A stretch of DNA of 64,000 nt from Halichondria panicea (taxonomy: Eukaryota; Porifera; Demospongiae; Suberitida; Halichondriidae). Below are positions 1 through 11,838 of this stretch, in pieces. Each line of letters opens with the position of its first letter. Within the stretch, counting starts at the first letter, position 1. The stretch lies in NCBI RefSeq assembly GCF_963675165.1, contig NC_087385.1, positions 5,070,412 through 5,134,411 of the forward strand, read 5' to 3'. Position numbers and translations under genes: made by a program. The notes under the pieces are model-generated. The model searched no databases. It was not told the DNA's origin and was given only the letters and a program-made list of their open reading frames with translations.

Positions 1-215
1 GAGGCATAAAAACCAAAGAATTGACTGTACATGCAACGTCAATAATTATCATTACTAGTTTAGTATATTGGGGGTGTTTTACAGAACTCTTTATAACGTA
101 CATTACTCGTACAGAATGATGTAAAAACTGTCGTTCTTAATAACAATTAAACAGTGAATTTATTCAACTAGCTGCCACACATGCTTCGATGGTCAGTCAG
201 TCAGTGCAAACTCAC

Positions 216-3200
216 TGGGATATCTGTGTTGTTGGAGATGTTGACAAAGTAAGTTCTTATCTCGTCAATACTGGCAATGATCACAGGGGGCGTCGTGAAG
301 AAGAACAGAAACACAAACAAGACTGGGAGGGGGGGAGGGGTATCATAATGTCATGTGTGTATAATGTCATGTCGTTTACTTACTAATATTGATTAGCAGC
401 CACCTCATCCACCAGATAACATACGGCATTGAGAGGTTGCTCCTGCAAAGAATATGGATACAAATATGAAAACACCGTGCATGGATGCTGATGCCTCGGT
501 GGAAGCTTTTACGACATGAATATAATTACTATTACGGGGCGTAATAGTTAATCCATGACAATAGTTTTTGTTTTAGCTCAAAGCTATTGATAATCTGCAT
601 TACTGCATTGCAACAGTATAGAGCAGTTTCAGCAATAATCTGACATTCACACTACTGTAATACCTTGCTCACACATTGCGCACCGAAGTACAATAGCTCG
701 AATGTTGAAAGATAAAGTTCAGTTTATTTGCAACATACATGCATAAACACTTTATGACATTTATAGATCTACATGTTCCTAATCAATACATCACTTAGTT
801 GCCAATATAGGTGCTATTAGTGGAGTGTATTCATCTGGATTTATTAAACGATCTGGAACGCTGTTCTCATCAATCGAAATCCGGCTTTTCGAGACATTGG
901 TGAAGATGTAAAATCGGCAACATTTGATGAATGAGACGATCAATTTCCATGAAACATAGCACACAAAGTAAGCACAAGGTACACCAATTGAAATGTACAA
1001 TACCACCTTCGATACGTTATCGTACGCACGAATGTAGACATAAATACCCATTGTGAGGCCAAAGTATAACCACAAAAAAGAGTCAAGGGTGTTGTACTTG
1101 TCAATTCGATATGGACGCATAATAGCAACCACTGTAGACATTATGCAAGCTAGAAATTGATAAAAGAGAGAATAGTGTGACCCATTGATCGAAGACACCA
1201 ACACAATTCTCAACAAAAGGTAGAGTCCAGCAAACCAGCGATAGTCTCTTGTACCTGGGGTAGTGCCATTCTTGAAACAACCCTGAACTATGTTAGCCAT
1301 CTCGTGAAGTAAGGTACACCTGATTCTACAACAGAAAAGACATCTCTGGAAAATACGAATCTGATAGAACAAGATAAAAACAGTTGGGATAAAAACCATG
1401 GTAATGAGTACAAAGACAGAAATACCAAAATAAACAGCATAGTAGTTATTTGAGCTCACGCCATAAATACTTGCGTTATAGTACAATCTATATGTTTGGT
1501 TTCCATACTTGTCCAAAACAGGCACTTTCTGTAGCAGATAAAGTGAAATAGAACTGAATTTACAATACGAAAGTAGTATAAAAGTAGCAAAGGCATTCAC
1601 AACAGATCCTTTCAACTCCCAACTCCTACGACACCGTGCAAAACATTTATGAAATGGTTTCCAACAAATCACAAATATCTTAAATCCTTTGTTATGCATT
1701 GTTATGCACAAGTAAACAGCGACAGTGAAAAATATCGGGTAAAGCGCTATAATATATTCCAATGCCAACACAGTGAGCATGCTCACATCAGGGCCAATAC
1801 AAAATGATGGAATTAGAAAGTTAAAAAAGTCCAAACTGAAAATTCCATAGATGCCTGCAACAAAATCTACAACGACATTATAGGAACCATTGGCTAAAGA
1901 AATAGGATTGTTGCTGAAGACAGTGGTGATAATTTGGGCAGCCAATACAAATCCATTCAAGGCAGGAGATGCTACATTAATACGTAAAGCAATGACCAGC
2001 ACACAAAACACTGTCGATGGAATAATAAACCTGACAAAAAAGAGAATCCATCCATAAGGATAAACCAAACACTCTTTACACTCTCTGTAGTACGAGAAGA
2101 CAGCTGGTCCCAGTCCTGGTTGGCAATGACTACACAGTACTCCAGTGCGATTCAGAGGCCCACACATCATCTCATTCAGTTGAGACACATCAGATGGCAC
2201 AGTACAAATCTGCCCAATTAAACTATTTTTGCCAGCGTATGGACATTGGCCAAAGTGTTCGATATTGTTATCACTGTCGTAAGTGAGGCAATGACCAGCC
2301 GTTATCGTAGTTTTGTTTAGTAACTGATAGCAATTAAGTAAATTTTTCTTCTCTATGCCACACTCACACTCATCTGATCCAGCTGTCTTATGGAACCAAC
2401 TGGGACAACTTCTACTTCTCACTGTTGTTAACAGCAGTGTAGCTATAATGAGACTCATAAAAGCAGTCATCATTGTACTTACTCTAACCAAGAGCCCACA
2501 AAACTAATGGGCTAAGTAGCAACTCCAACACAATTAACAAACACTGAATGTAAATGTACTTAAAATTGAAACTTTCATTAGACTGAATAAACAACAATAA
2601 CATGATAATATGCCTTACTAGAGTAGGAATCACATATATACAATGATTTCACTTTCAATCGAAATTGTCTCTTACGCATGCAACATCAGGTGGTGGGTTT
2701 GTGGTGATTAATAGAACAGCAGAAAATTGTTATAATAGGTAATCAATTATAGAGTAATAAAACATTATTATTAAACAGCTAAGGTATTTATCAGATCTTT
2801 GAATGGTTTAGGTTTCCTGATATGTTAGAACCCTGTTATGTGGGTCTTATTATGTTTACAGTATCTAGTATAATATTTAGGTTACACTTTTGATAGATTA
2901 CCATATAGCGGGTAATTTGTTGGTGCAAATTTTCGTACGAACGACCTATTTAAGTACTTTTAATTTTCGTACAGCTCGGGATAGTGACGTTGAATCTATT
3001 GCGGTCGTAGTTTTAATTTTCGTATGATGCTCTTCAGTATGAAATAATTTACGAACATTTCCACCATACAAAAATAACCCGCTATACGGTAGCTTTAAAA
3101 TTTCTTAGTAAGTTTACAAATAATATTCCATTGTGTTGAGATAACACTGCACATTCTATCGTTTTGATTACATCACAATTGCTACCCACAAATCAATGAC

Positions 3201-5377
3201 GCTTTAATTTCCAACAAGAATTAAGAGGGGAGTACATATGTACATCTCTAGAAAACTAAACTACCGTATAGTGGGTATATTTCAAGGGTATAAATGTTCG
3301 TGGTTTTTGCTGATTAAGCACATACTGCGAACATTTATACCCACGAATTTAATATCGCATGCATGCATGCTGCTATTCCGCGAAAATCTTTCTAAATGGC
3401 TTTCCGCAAAAGTTTATACCCTCAAAATATACCCGCTATACGGTATCTGTGTACGCGCACTCTTAATGCAGCTTGTAGTTAACTGAGCATCAAATTTAGC
3501 CCATTTATTTCTTGAAACCTAAGCTATACTGTAACCAAAAGTGTATCTAAATATCGGTACATTTATAGACACTGTGACATAATTATAAAACCCATAAAAT
3601 TAAGGATTGTCAGGAAACCTAAACCATTATCTGAGACCTTAGCCATTCAACGCGAGTGTTCCACTATAACCATTTTCTGCTGTTCTTATTAACTACCACA
3701 AACCCATCACCTGATGTTGAATGGAAAGACGTATTGTAGCTTATTCATTCACCTACATACATGTAATGGTGTCAGCCATTTCTTATGAATCATAAGTTTA
3801 ATACTCACATTTGTGGAAATCTAAGCTGAAAGCACTGTGCATACATGTATGTACGTAGCTGAAACACACACACACACAGCCAGCTTTACCGCAGAGGAGG
3901 ATAATTGGGTAACAAGGTCTTAGTTACTTCTTTAACAATCACATTAATCTTCTTTTGGTACCTCCGATCCATACATGTGCGTGCAATCAGTGTGATTGGT
4001 GATACCAATTTCAAAGTCTGTAAGAAGATTTTAATGACTATCCTCCTCTGGCTTTACCTATGCCTCCTTAAGGCTACGCCCTGAGGGATAGCATCTTAAG
4101 AGTTATATTACGTACAGAGCGCTAAAGAGGTACTGATCAGAGTATAGTGGTTAAACAATGGCATCCCATCCAATCACTATAATATAAAAGTGTCCCCTAG
4201 AGGCCTAGCTGTGTTGAGACTCACCAGTTGATGTCCAGAGGAAAGGGAGCCATGCTGACCCACCACCACCGTGCATTAACACTGTTGTACATCGATGAGT
4301 GGGGGCGGGGTCTACAAGGCTTGTACGACGTGTAGAAACTGTACCAGAGGAAGCACTTTGAGACAGGTATATAACATAATAATAATTATTATGCATACAC
4401 GTACATAGTTCAGTATTTCCAAGAGGGGCAAAATACTTAAATTCCAAATTTTTAGGGGCACCATATCCTAACTTTATCGTACCGTCGATGCAAATTACAA
4501 AGATAACTTTGTATTTAAATCCAAAAACATCCAAACTTTTGTCGAGGCCATATATTTTTGGCTACTTTGTCATTGACAGCATGCTATTACTCGACAAGTA
4601 ATTGTCATTGACGACGTGCAATTACTGGACCGGATGTGATACGGGATTAATTGCTGTACACATTCCAGTGCACTAATAGCACATTACACGATTAATGTTG
4701 AACAAGAATAACCTACTACGTACTCCTAGAACGACCCAACTATCGTATATAAATTAGTATTCTAGACTCCTTGTTCCACACAACGCACTCACTCTCTTGC
4801 ATCCTGCTCTCTCTTAAAGGTGATGAAGGCAATGCCCATTTTCTTGTGGTTACGGACACGCCTCTTCTCAGCCTTCACACTGGCCTTTAGTTGACTGTAC
4901 TCTCCCTCTAAATATGCCCGAGCATCAGTCTGTGAAGAATTGAAGGAATATGAATTACAGCAATAAACACGGAATCTGTGGAATATAGAAACTTGTACTG
5001 CAAGAGTCCATACAGTCTGACAATTTCACTCACCTCAAATCTGTCTGTGCAACAGAAGAGCTTCCTCCAGCCAAGTTGCACTGTCTCCCTGATGCCCAAT
5101 TCACTGCGGATACTGTCCACCTCTTCCATCCTCACAGTCACTTTCTGTCTGTGATGGTGAGAGAAGGTATAATTATAATCAGAGTTTCTGAGTAAGAAAG
5201 TCTATTATATCCCCTAGCTGATGTGTGCTTATTACCTATTTTCTACGGGAAAGATTTAGGCCAGATGATAAGCCCGTCTACTCACAGTTTGTTTGAGAGG
5301 TTGCTGATTTCTGTCACGTCATAGGCCATCTGGATATCACTGACTGGGGAGTTGGGAAGGGCTTCCCTGTGGGTGTG

Positions 5378-5466
<89 letters not shown>

Positions 5467-7507
5467 TGTGTGTGCGTGTAGAAGAAAGAAAAGGGGGAGA
5501 GGGTATGAGTAGTTGTACACTGTATGTGAAGATAGTGTTAGCCTCATCCATATTGATAAAAAAAGACCGGGGAATGATAGGACATGTAATAAAATGATAA
5601 TGTTTTGCAACTAACTGCAAGTGCTGCATGAGGTCTTCTCGGTGGATGAGAGGTGGAATCCATTCGACCATCACTGTGTGGTTGGACTGGGTGAAAAATT
5701 AATTAATATTCATGTTTTGATGTGGACACCCTTAAGGAGTTATACAGCTAAGCTGGTAGGTCATACGGCAAAGCTACACTTATACAATGTAGGAGACACT
5801 CAATACTACATTATGCATTTCTGGTACTCACATAATCCTGCTGCAGCTTCCCGAGTCTCAGAGAGAAGTGCACCATGAACACAACGGCCAGACAGAGGTA
5901 GACCAGAGAGAAAGCCGTGTGTACCCACAAAACACCTGACCTGGGGAGAGAGAAGGATATTGATATTGTGTCTGTGTTATGCATACTTAATTGCTATTGT
6001 CATTATGTATTGTGGGATGTTACAAACATTTCCTTATAAACCATACTAAACTATACCTAATGCCCAATCAGGAATCCATCATACAGTACAGTACGTGCAA
6101 TAACTCACTCTGAGGGTACGTTGCTGATGGTGGTCCTGGGGAAGACGTCTTTGCTGCTGCCCAGACCTCCTGCAGTGTAGTTAATTGGCAGGATCACCCC
6201 CAGTGAGAGAAAGCTGACAACAGTGAGAAGAAGAACCAGGTAGAGCTCCAGCCTAAGATAAACGCTGGCGTCTGGTCCACAGCGACTACGAATGTCTGAC
6301 AACCTGAGGGAAAAATATGATTGGTACTCAATGTGTCGGGAATTCAAGTTGGCAATCCTCAATCTCAATTCTCACAAAATGTTGCCTCTGTAGCTGTGTG
6401 AGATCTGTGCTCGTATACGTACTTTAATTTCCAGAAGAAGTTTACTATCCACGTATACCAGTGCTAAATATAAAAAAGTCAGATCATCATTGCAAGGGTA
6501 TTAGCAGTTGCATGTACCTTGTCTTCGTAGAGCAGAGTGGACCAGGATTTTGATCTGGCATCAAACGATCCAACTAGTTTTTCTTTCTGGCGGTTGTACA
6601 TAGCTGTTATCCACCTGTCAGGTGGAAGGTACAGAGTTACATATGAACTTTAAGTGTGATCGGTTGACCCGGAAACTTTGACAGCTTTTGCAAATTATAT
6701 TTGCTCCGTAGACTGAGCGTACAGATTGATAGTAGTACCAATGGGGTATATAATTAACATGCCACATGATCCATAATTTGTTTACAACCAGAACACGACT
6801 AATGATTTTAGATATAAAGCCTTTAACCACAATGATGTGCAAACAGGTCCATATGGTAAAGAAAAGTGATGTCATGTGTTATCTTAAATGTTCACGTGTT
6901 CACGCTCTCCACACATTAGTGATGAAAGAACGAACATACATGAACAGATAGAACAATGACACAGAGAAGCTCATTATTCATCACATGTGAACAAACACTA
7001 TGTACTATTGACTGCATTCACCCTTAATACAAGCTAGGATACTATTGTAAATTCAGATTATAGATATGAACGGACTACTAGTCTGATGGCACAACAGGAA
7101 TTTCGACTCTGCTGTACTTCGAAAAAGGGCACTCACTGTTTGCTGGTGGCTAGTCCAGCCCTAGTGTAGTCTGGTGCACAGCATCGCATGATCAGAAACA
7201 ATAGAAGTTGAGCCTGTGGGGAATGTACGTATGTGTGTTGTGTGTGAGGGAGGAACAACAAAGTAGATTTTCCTAACGTCTTTCATGATAATTTATGAGT
7301 CGCTAAAACTAACATTTTCATCAAGTAGATCTATGCAATAATTAGTCCGTAAGCACTTGCACTTTTATTTTGACTCAGACTCACCACCCAGGCGGCTGCT
7401 GCCAGTCCTAATAGCTGCACTATCTTGTTATCATTCATGTCCAGGAGAGGATTTCTACTGCAAGAGTTAGTTGAGCTGTTTCCCACCAAATCAACTGACC
7501 ACCCCAT
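216..7507 (-). CDS. TMEM63/OSCA-family mechanosensitive cation channel, 5' part (13 exons; 3' end outside window)
   Basis: Exons (minus): 7507-7385, 7213-7137, 6614-6518, 6463-6423, 6303-6109, 5940-5832, 5686-5616, 5366-5286, 5148-5034, 4929-4793, 4338-4225, 442-384, 322-216. All joins are GT-AG with matching phase and give 1,326 nt, or 442 residues. Family landmarks seen in order: first membrane segment then APDYTRAG (exons 1-2); CGPDASVYL, VVSFLSLGVILPIN and FPRTTISNVPSE (exon 5); VLWVHTAFSLVYL (exon 6); the RNA-recognition-like cytosolic region with VSDIQMAYDVTEISNL (exon 8) and MGIAFITF (exon 10); APFPLDINWSNLS (exons 11-12); FFTTPPVIIASID (exon 13). These match the N-terminal half of animal TMEM63, stress-gated cation channels of plasma and lysosomal membranes. 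The ATG at 7507 is the first in the exon. The pore half lies beyond base 1. A separate membrane-protein gene lies in the 3.8-kb intron between exons 11 and 12. Confidence 0.88.
723..728 (-). promoter_or_regulatory. Polyadenylation signal of the nested membrane gene
   Basis: AATAAA on the minus strand (TTTATT at 723-728) lies about 60 nt downstream of the stop codon at 791. This is a reasonable distance for a short 3' UTR that terminates inside the host intron. Confidence 0.45.
791..2491 (-). CDS. Intronless cysteine-rich multi-pass membrane protein, nested in a TMEM63 intron
   Basis: The 566-codon single-exon frame starts MVRVSTMMTAFMSLIIATLL, a likely signal peptide. It is followed by a roughly 120-residue extracellular domain with about 14 cysteines and several N-glycosylation sites, containing NRTGVLCSHCQPGLG and YRECKEC. 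From about residue 144 there are eight or more hydrophobic segments (GWILFFVRFIIPSTVF, FVLITMVFIPTVFILFY, WFAGLYLLLRIVLV and others), then a hydrophilic tail. The motif NR[ST]G[IV]LC-x2-CQ-x-GL and the RW/RFW-x-G-x-LLL-x-R segment recur in the nested gene at 28079-31672, so the two are paralogues. This one lacks the long beta-helix ectodomain. It lies in the intron 443-4224 of the TMEM63 gene, on the same strand. A polyadenylation hexamer AATAAA is at 728-723, about 60 nt past the stop. I do not recognise a named family; receptor or transporter functions are guesses. Confidence 0.8.
   Translation of the reverse strand: MVRVSTMMTAFMSLIIATLLLTTVRSRSCPSWFHKTAGSDECECGIEKKNLLNCYQLLNKTTITAGHCLTYDSDNNIEHFGQCPYAGKNSLIGQICTVPSDVSQLNEMMCGPLNRTGVLCSHCQPGLGPAVFSYYRECKECLVYPYGWILFFVRFIIPSTVFCVLVIALRINVASPALNGFVLAAQIITTVFSNNPISLANGSYNVVVDFVAGIYGIFSLDFFNFLIPSFCIGPDVSMLTVLALEYIIALYPIFFTVAVYLCITMHNKGFKIFVICWKPFHKCFARCRRSWELKGSVVNAFATFILLSYCKFSSISLYLLQKVPVLDKYGNQTYRLYYNASIYGVSSNNYYAVYFGISVFVLITMVFIPTVFILFYQIRIFQRCLFCCRIRCTLLHEMANIVQGCFKNGTTPGTRDYRWFAGLYLLLRIVLVSSINGSHYSLFYQFLACIMSTVVAIMRPYRIDKYNTLDSFLWLYFGLTMGIYVYIRAYDNVSKVVLYISIGVPCAYFVCYVSWKLIVSFIKCCRFYIFTNVSKSRISIDENSVPDRLINPDEYTPLIAPILATK
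2899..3091. mobile_element. MITE, TACCGTATAGCGGGTA family, copy 1
   Basis: The left end TACCATATAGCGGGTAAT and right end ATAACCCGCTATACGGTA form terminal inverted repeats. The inner arms both contain TTTTCGTA-type blocks. Length is 193 bp, non-coding. Confidence 0.75.
3262..3445. mobile_element. MITE, TACCGTATAGCGGGTA family, copy 2
   Basis: The ends are TACCGTATAGTGGGTATATT and AATATACCCGCTATACGGTA. The arms continue inward with complementary TATAAATGTTCGTGG/TTTATACCCACGAA-like sequence, so the element can fold into a long hairpin. Short open frames inside it are by-products. Confidence 0.78.
3892..4050. repeat. Short inverted-repeat element in the TMEM63 intron
   Basis: CAGAGGAGGATA near 3892-3903 is complementary to TATCCTCCTCTG at 4039-4050. 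A second inner pair (CATTAATCTTCTT and AAGAAGATTTTAATG) and a third (TTGGTACC and TGGTGATACCAA) support a foldback of about 160 bp. No coding potential. Confidence 0.5.
5376..5480. repeat. (TG)n microsatellite against the exon 8 acceptor of TMEM63
   Basis: About 100 bp of nearly pure TG/CA lies in the intron immediately upstream, on the minus strand, of the 3' splice site at 5367. Several long open frames of repeated Cys-Val or His-Thr across it are artefacts of the repeat. Confidence 0.95.
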
Positions 7508-7807
7508 GTTAGATGGGTAGTAGGCACTCACTCTCTTCCCAGTTAATGTGATGTTAAGATCTATGAGCTAATGATGCTATGATCGCAAAATCTTGAAGGT
7601 CAATGCAGAGCTTTTGAAGCTGAATCAGCACTCTCTGTCTTTTGTTCTAGGTCCAGAGTTCGTTCATGGTGGGGGACATGGCGTGCTTTGATGTCCCGAG
7701 GCTCTTAGTAACCCGCGTTTCAAATTTCGTATTCTTATAGCTGCTGCTGTTTCCTGTGAGAGACCAAGCCATTCTCACCAAGAGTAAGTTTGCAAATTGG
7801 TGAAGCC
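7508..7807. promoter_or_regulatory. Divergent intergenic region between TMEM63 and the PTB gene
   Basis: Only 300 bp separate the two start codons, which face away from each other, so the promoters of both genes should lie here or in unseen 5' exons. I see no clear TATA box or other definite element. A pyrimidine-rich stretch ending near 7753 could be a 3' splice site of an upstream non-coding exon of the PTB gene. Confidence 0.4.
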
Positions 7808-10800
7808 ATGAAAGCCTGGGCTGGTGCAACGTACGGCTTCCTAGCTCCCCCACAGAGCTCTGAGCCCCACCCTCATCCGGATGGATCCCGATACAGTGCC
7901 TCCTTTCCTGTGAAGGTGAGTTTGCTTATCACAGGGTGATGATTTTGAGTGAGTGTATCTCTACTGTGTACTGTCTTAGCATACATCAATCAGTACAGTG
8001 GATGGAATTGTTGCATTACAAGTCACAAGAGGAGATGTTTGGCAAATAGTCTGCTCTCTTTTAGCTCTTAGCTTGTATAATTTAATATGTCTACCATTAT
8101 CGGGCCAATTACAAGCTATTAAAGAGCTAAAGGGCAGTCACACAGCAAGCCCTTCACGTAGTTTTAGAACTTGATTACTGTATATTTTCCCCCAGTACCT
8201 CGGATCAGGACCAGTGCAGCACTACACCGACTATGAGGGCTGTCTACAAACGATGAACAAACTGTTCTCCTCCCACCAGCTGAACAACAAACGGAGACTG
8301 AGGAGGAGGTCAAATGAGGACAAGTGTGAGCTTTTCCTCACTTTCACCCCCAAAAGACTCTTCATTGTCAATAAAGACACACAGGTATGAATGAGTACAG
8401 GTTACATAGTTATTTCAACGACGCTAACTGCAATATTAGAATGTTCGTTTCTATTTAGGTTCTAGAGGAGATGTGCAAATTAGAGGCAGTGTATCTGGTT
8501 CACCCCCATCCCACCAAAGACAGACTATTCGGAGTGCTCACTGACAACTGGATGTCTGGCACTCTTCACTGTTCTGCTTATCTCACCATTGACAACACAA
8601 CGGTGAGTGATTTTTCTACTAGCCAGTCTTAAGCTGATCGAACCACGAATTTATATGTGGCTGTAATTAAGAATATTATATACATGCCACAGTGGTGTTT
8701 CTTCATTACGTTATTGCTAAGTTGAGCAAGAATTTTCTTTTCAATAGGGCAGTGATGTCCTCTACGGTTTTAGAAAAGCCTGCCGTATCTGGACAGATCT
8801 CCACCAGCCCTCTGAAGAAACTTCTTCGAGTGAGCCAGCCCCCTCCTCGGCCATATCAAGCATGCCCAGTGGAGATTACGACAGATTAGAAGCAAAGACA
8901 CCACCAGAACTCAGCGTTTCTTACTCTGATTCCAATTGCAAGAAGAAACTAAATCAAGCGAGTACTAACTTATCTAAACTCACGAAGCTGACTGCTGCAC
9001 TGAGCGACTTGAGATCACTCAATTTAACTGATGGTGCACAATCATCTTTGACGTCATCACAATTCACCTCCCAGTCAAGCCAAGACAGTACTGAATCTAG
9101 AATTGCTGAGTTACAACCCCTTTTGTTTGGCCAAGACAGCACTATCACTGGATCAACAAGCTTCGATTTGGGTGGAGAGAACACAAGTTCAACTGAGTCC
9201 AGAACGTTGTCATTAAGGAGAGTGTCATTTGCTCCCAGTGTGGTCACTTCAGAGACCACTGTCCCCAGCAAGACTACACTTGGTTCAAAACTCAAAAACA
9301 ATATGCGAAGTATGGTAGTCGGTAATCAGAGCACTTCATCATCAGGTTATCCACGGCTTTCCCCTCGCGAGTACCCCCCACCACTATCACCTGACTCTAG
9401 TGCCCATACATCACAAATCCCGCAGTCCCTTCTCAAAGTTGACCCCCCCAGTTGTGCCGACTTGATAGACTTCAGTGCTAGTGCTGAATCTTCGCTCAAG
9501 ACAGTCAATACAGAGTCTGGATGTACACTCGGAAGTGATACCAATAGCCTGTCACTGTTCCAAACTCTCTCTCAGGATTCCATTCAGAACATAGAAAGAC
9601 CCACCAGCATGCCAGCCATCTTCATACAAACAGAGCCTGAAAGTAAGACTGATAGGAGCAAAAATACTCTTTCACTAATAAAATCCCAATTGGCAGCTCA
9701 AGGGCTATCTGAAAGTACAATGAGCGACTCTGACTCATTGATGAGCGTGAGTTCCACTAGCTCTTCATGTATCACCTCGAGTGATTGCTCTTCATTGGAA
9801 CAGTCTTTATCCAATCTGAGGGAAATGGCGGTTGATACCTCGGCATTGCATCGCTCTATACACCAAATACCTAGTGACACAAACAGCAATTGGACTGGCA
9901 CTAGCGATTTTTCACTTCCAATGTCACAAAATGCCCCCAAACCACTGAACGTTGGATCCTCCACCAGCACTGTGAGCTCAAGTATCATGGACACATCTAC
10001 CAAAAAAGCTTCTCCACAGCCTAGACCTTCATGTGCTCTTGAAACTTCTCCCCCCGGACCATCTCGTGTGCAAAGTGAGAGTGCATTGGCCAAACTCTTC
10101 AACGATTACACTACTGATTCATCTGATTCATTTCTCAGCGAAATCATGTTTACAACACTCTTCAAGGAACTAGAATCATCCTCAAGTGGTGGACTCAGTT
10201 CTTCAGGCTCCAGTGCAAGTGAAGTAACGCTGGCAAAACTATTTAAAGACTTGGCTAATCAAACATCACGAGTATCTAGCCAATTCAGTACACTTGGGAG
10301 GCTTATGTGTGGCAGCTCAGACTCAAGCAGTGACACAACCCTTGCAAAAAGGCTCTTCGAGCAAAAAGCAAAGCAGTTGTCAACTACTGTTAGTAGCGAT
10401 GCCTCATCCAACAAGCCCTTCACTAGCGAATCATCATTGGGCACTGAAAATTCAAGCCTTGATTTCATGGCTAGTGCCTCCAGGGAAGGTACATCGTCAA
10501 CTACTGTTAGTAGCGAAGCCTCATCCAACAAGCCCTTCACTAGTAAATCATCATTGGGCACTGAAAATGCAAGCCGCCTGAATCTCACAGCTAGTGCCTC
10601 CAGGGGAGGTACGTCATCAACTACTGTTAGTAGCGAGGCCTCATCCAAGCCCTTCACTAGCGAATCATCATTGGGCACTGAAAGTGCAAGCCTCGACCTC
10701 ACAGCTAGTATCTCAAGCGGAGGTACATTACCAAATCTTTTCAAGGAGGATTCCAACTCACTGAATGCTACTACATCAAGCGAACCAGCAATCACAATGG

Positions 10801-11228
10801 AGCGTGGCAGCAACACAACTACTACATCAAATATCAGCAGCCAGGGAACTAATTTCAGGAAATGGAGTGGTTTTAACTCAAGTCAGTCATCATCCCTCAC
10901 CGAGCCGGATATATCCCTTCCAACAGCTTTGGTATCCCTGACACGATCAGCACTGTGTACATCTTTCACTGTTACAGAATCCAACGTTATTGATTTGCCT
11001 TCACTAATGGAGACACTCAGGCACGTCACCAGTTTGCTGGCTAGTTCACATGCCATACTGGATCTCTCTCTGTCTACACTCAGAGAGAAGCTTGCATCCC
11101 AGCCATCCGGTGTCTGTGTGTGTACATGTCAAAAACGAAGCCAGAAGGAAGAGAAAAAAGATATTGGTCAGAATCAAGAGGATACCAGTTTGAGTCAATC
11201 TGAACCCGTATTGTTGAAAAGCCAATAG
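7808..11228 (+). CDS. PTB (phosphotyrosine-binding) domain adaptor with long Ser/Thr-rich tail
   Basis: Exons 7808-7915, 8196-8384, 8459-8602 and 8748-11228 join in frame with GT-AG borders to give 973 residues. Residues about 32-165 form a PTB/PID fold: FPVKYLGSGPV is the classic first strand, LFLTFTPKRLFIVNKDTQVL the middle strands, and GFRKACRIWTDL the C-terminal helix. PTB adaptors bind NPxY-type tails of membrane receptors. The remaining 800 residues are low-complexity Ser/Thr-rich sequence, probably disordered and open to phosphorylation. They include three tandem ~39-residue repeats near 10375-10735 and a short helix-like patch LPSLMETLRHVTSLLASS near the C terminus. Which PTB subfamily it belongs to (Numb-, Dab-, GULP- or CCM2-like) cannot be decided by eye. 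A candidate AATAAA lies at 11569. The start is the ATG at 7808 in context GCCATGA. Confidence 0.8.
10375..10735 (+). repeat. Three tandem ~117-bp coding repeats in the PTB protein
   Basis: The core TCAACTACTGTTAGTAGCGA occurs three times at 117-120-bp spacing (10379, 10498, 10618). Each unit encodes TTVSS-[DE]-ASS-(N)KPFTS-x-SSLGTE. The units differ by small in-frame changes, including loss of one Asn codon in unit 3, which points to recent in-frame expansion. Confidence 0.85.
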
Positions 11229-11838
11229 CCATAATCAGAACTGAATTGGTGTAGCATAAACATTGTATTTAACCATTCATTTTGATCTACATGTATTGCT
11301 GTACATGTGTATTTGAGATTTTCATCAATCAGACTACAATTTTGAGCTATACATGTTGTACTGATTCTCAACCTGCATGGTTTTCAAAGACGGGTGCATG
11401 TTAGTCATGATCATCAAATTAATAAGAATTATTCACAGAATGCATGTATAGTGGGGGATGAAAAATTAATACAGTATCAAAAATATTTATGTCATGCCAA
11501 ACTCTTCTTTGCAACTAGATTGTGTCAAATTAACAGTACAGTATGTGGGTGGGTGAACTAATCACGTCAATAAAACACAAAAATAATAGAACTAGTCAGT
11601 TTAGTTTTTCACGCTGAATTACTCCGATTATTGTTATTCTGGATTTGTCGTTTTGGAGTTTCTTCTGAATCGTTAGCTGCCTCTGCAAAAATACAAACCA
11701 GCGTAAATACATGTTATTAGTTATTATAGTGCTACACATGATGCAATCATAAATACACGTAATGTGCATGTGTGGTGGCTTCAAGGATCATTGTGATTGA
11801 GAACACAGTATAATTATACAAAGCAACTTTATTCTCAG
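11229..11838. other. Convergent intergenic region with polyadenylation signals
   Basis: The 3' ends of the PTB gene (plus) and the secreted Kazal/sushi gene (minus) face each other across about 600 bp. AATAAA on the plus strand at 11569-11574 fits the PTB transcript. AATAAA on the minus strand at 11833-11828 is six bases past the other gene's stop. No coding exon is seen. Confidence 0.5.

Larger units (their letters stand above)
2681..3719. repeat. Foldback element with ~200-bp inverted arms and two nested MITEs
   Basis: The outer ends are complementary. CAACATCAGG at 2681 mirrors CCTGATGTTG at 3710-3719, and the pairing continues inward through GGGTTTGTGG, AACAGCAGAAAA and GGTTTAGGTTTCCTGA (2807-2822 against 3610-3625). 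The arms are imperfect, about 200 bp each. Between them sit two elements of the TACCGTATAGCGGGTA family. I see no coding sequence, so this is a non-autonomous DNA element. It lies in the TMEM63 intron upstream of the nested gene, so the nested gene's promoter may be inside or next to it. Confidence 0.75.

Noticed and set aside
384-442. A terminal exon reading EQPLNAVCYLVDEVAANQY then stop
   Set aside because: A different frame of the same bases, entered with the TG left over from 4225, gives family-matching TMEM63 sequence and a good donor, so the stop is not used.
4205-4534. Minus-strand 109-codon frame as a TMEM63 exon
   Set aside because: This frame does not join to exon 12 in phase (it meets a stop). 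The neighbouring frame starting at 4338 joins both sides and matches the family (APFPLDINW).
5282-5674. Long open frames rich in His-Thr or Cys-Val
   Set aside because: They run through the (TG)n microsatellite; only short pieces at 5286-5366 and 5616-5686 are real TMEM63 exons, in spliced form.
10259-10816. Antisense 185-codon frame
   Set aside because: It mirrors the Ser-rich repeat region of the PTB protein; no family features.
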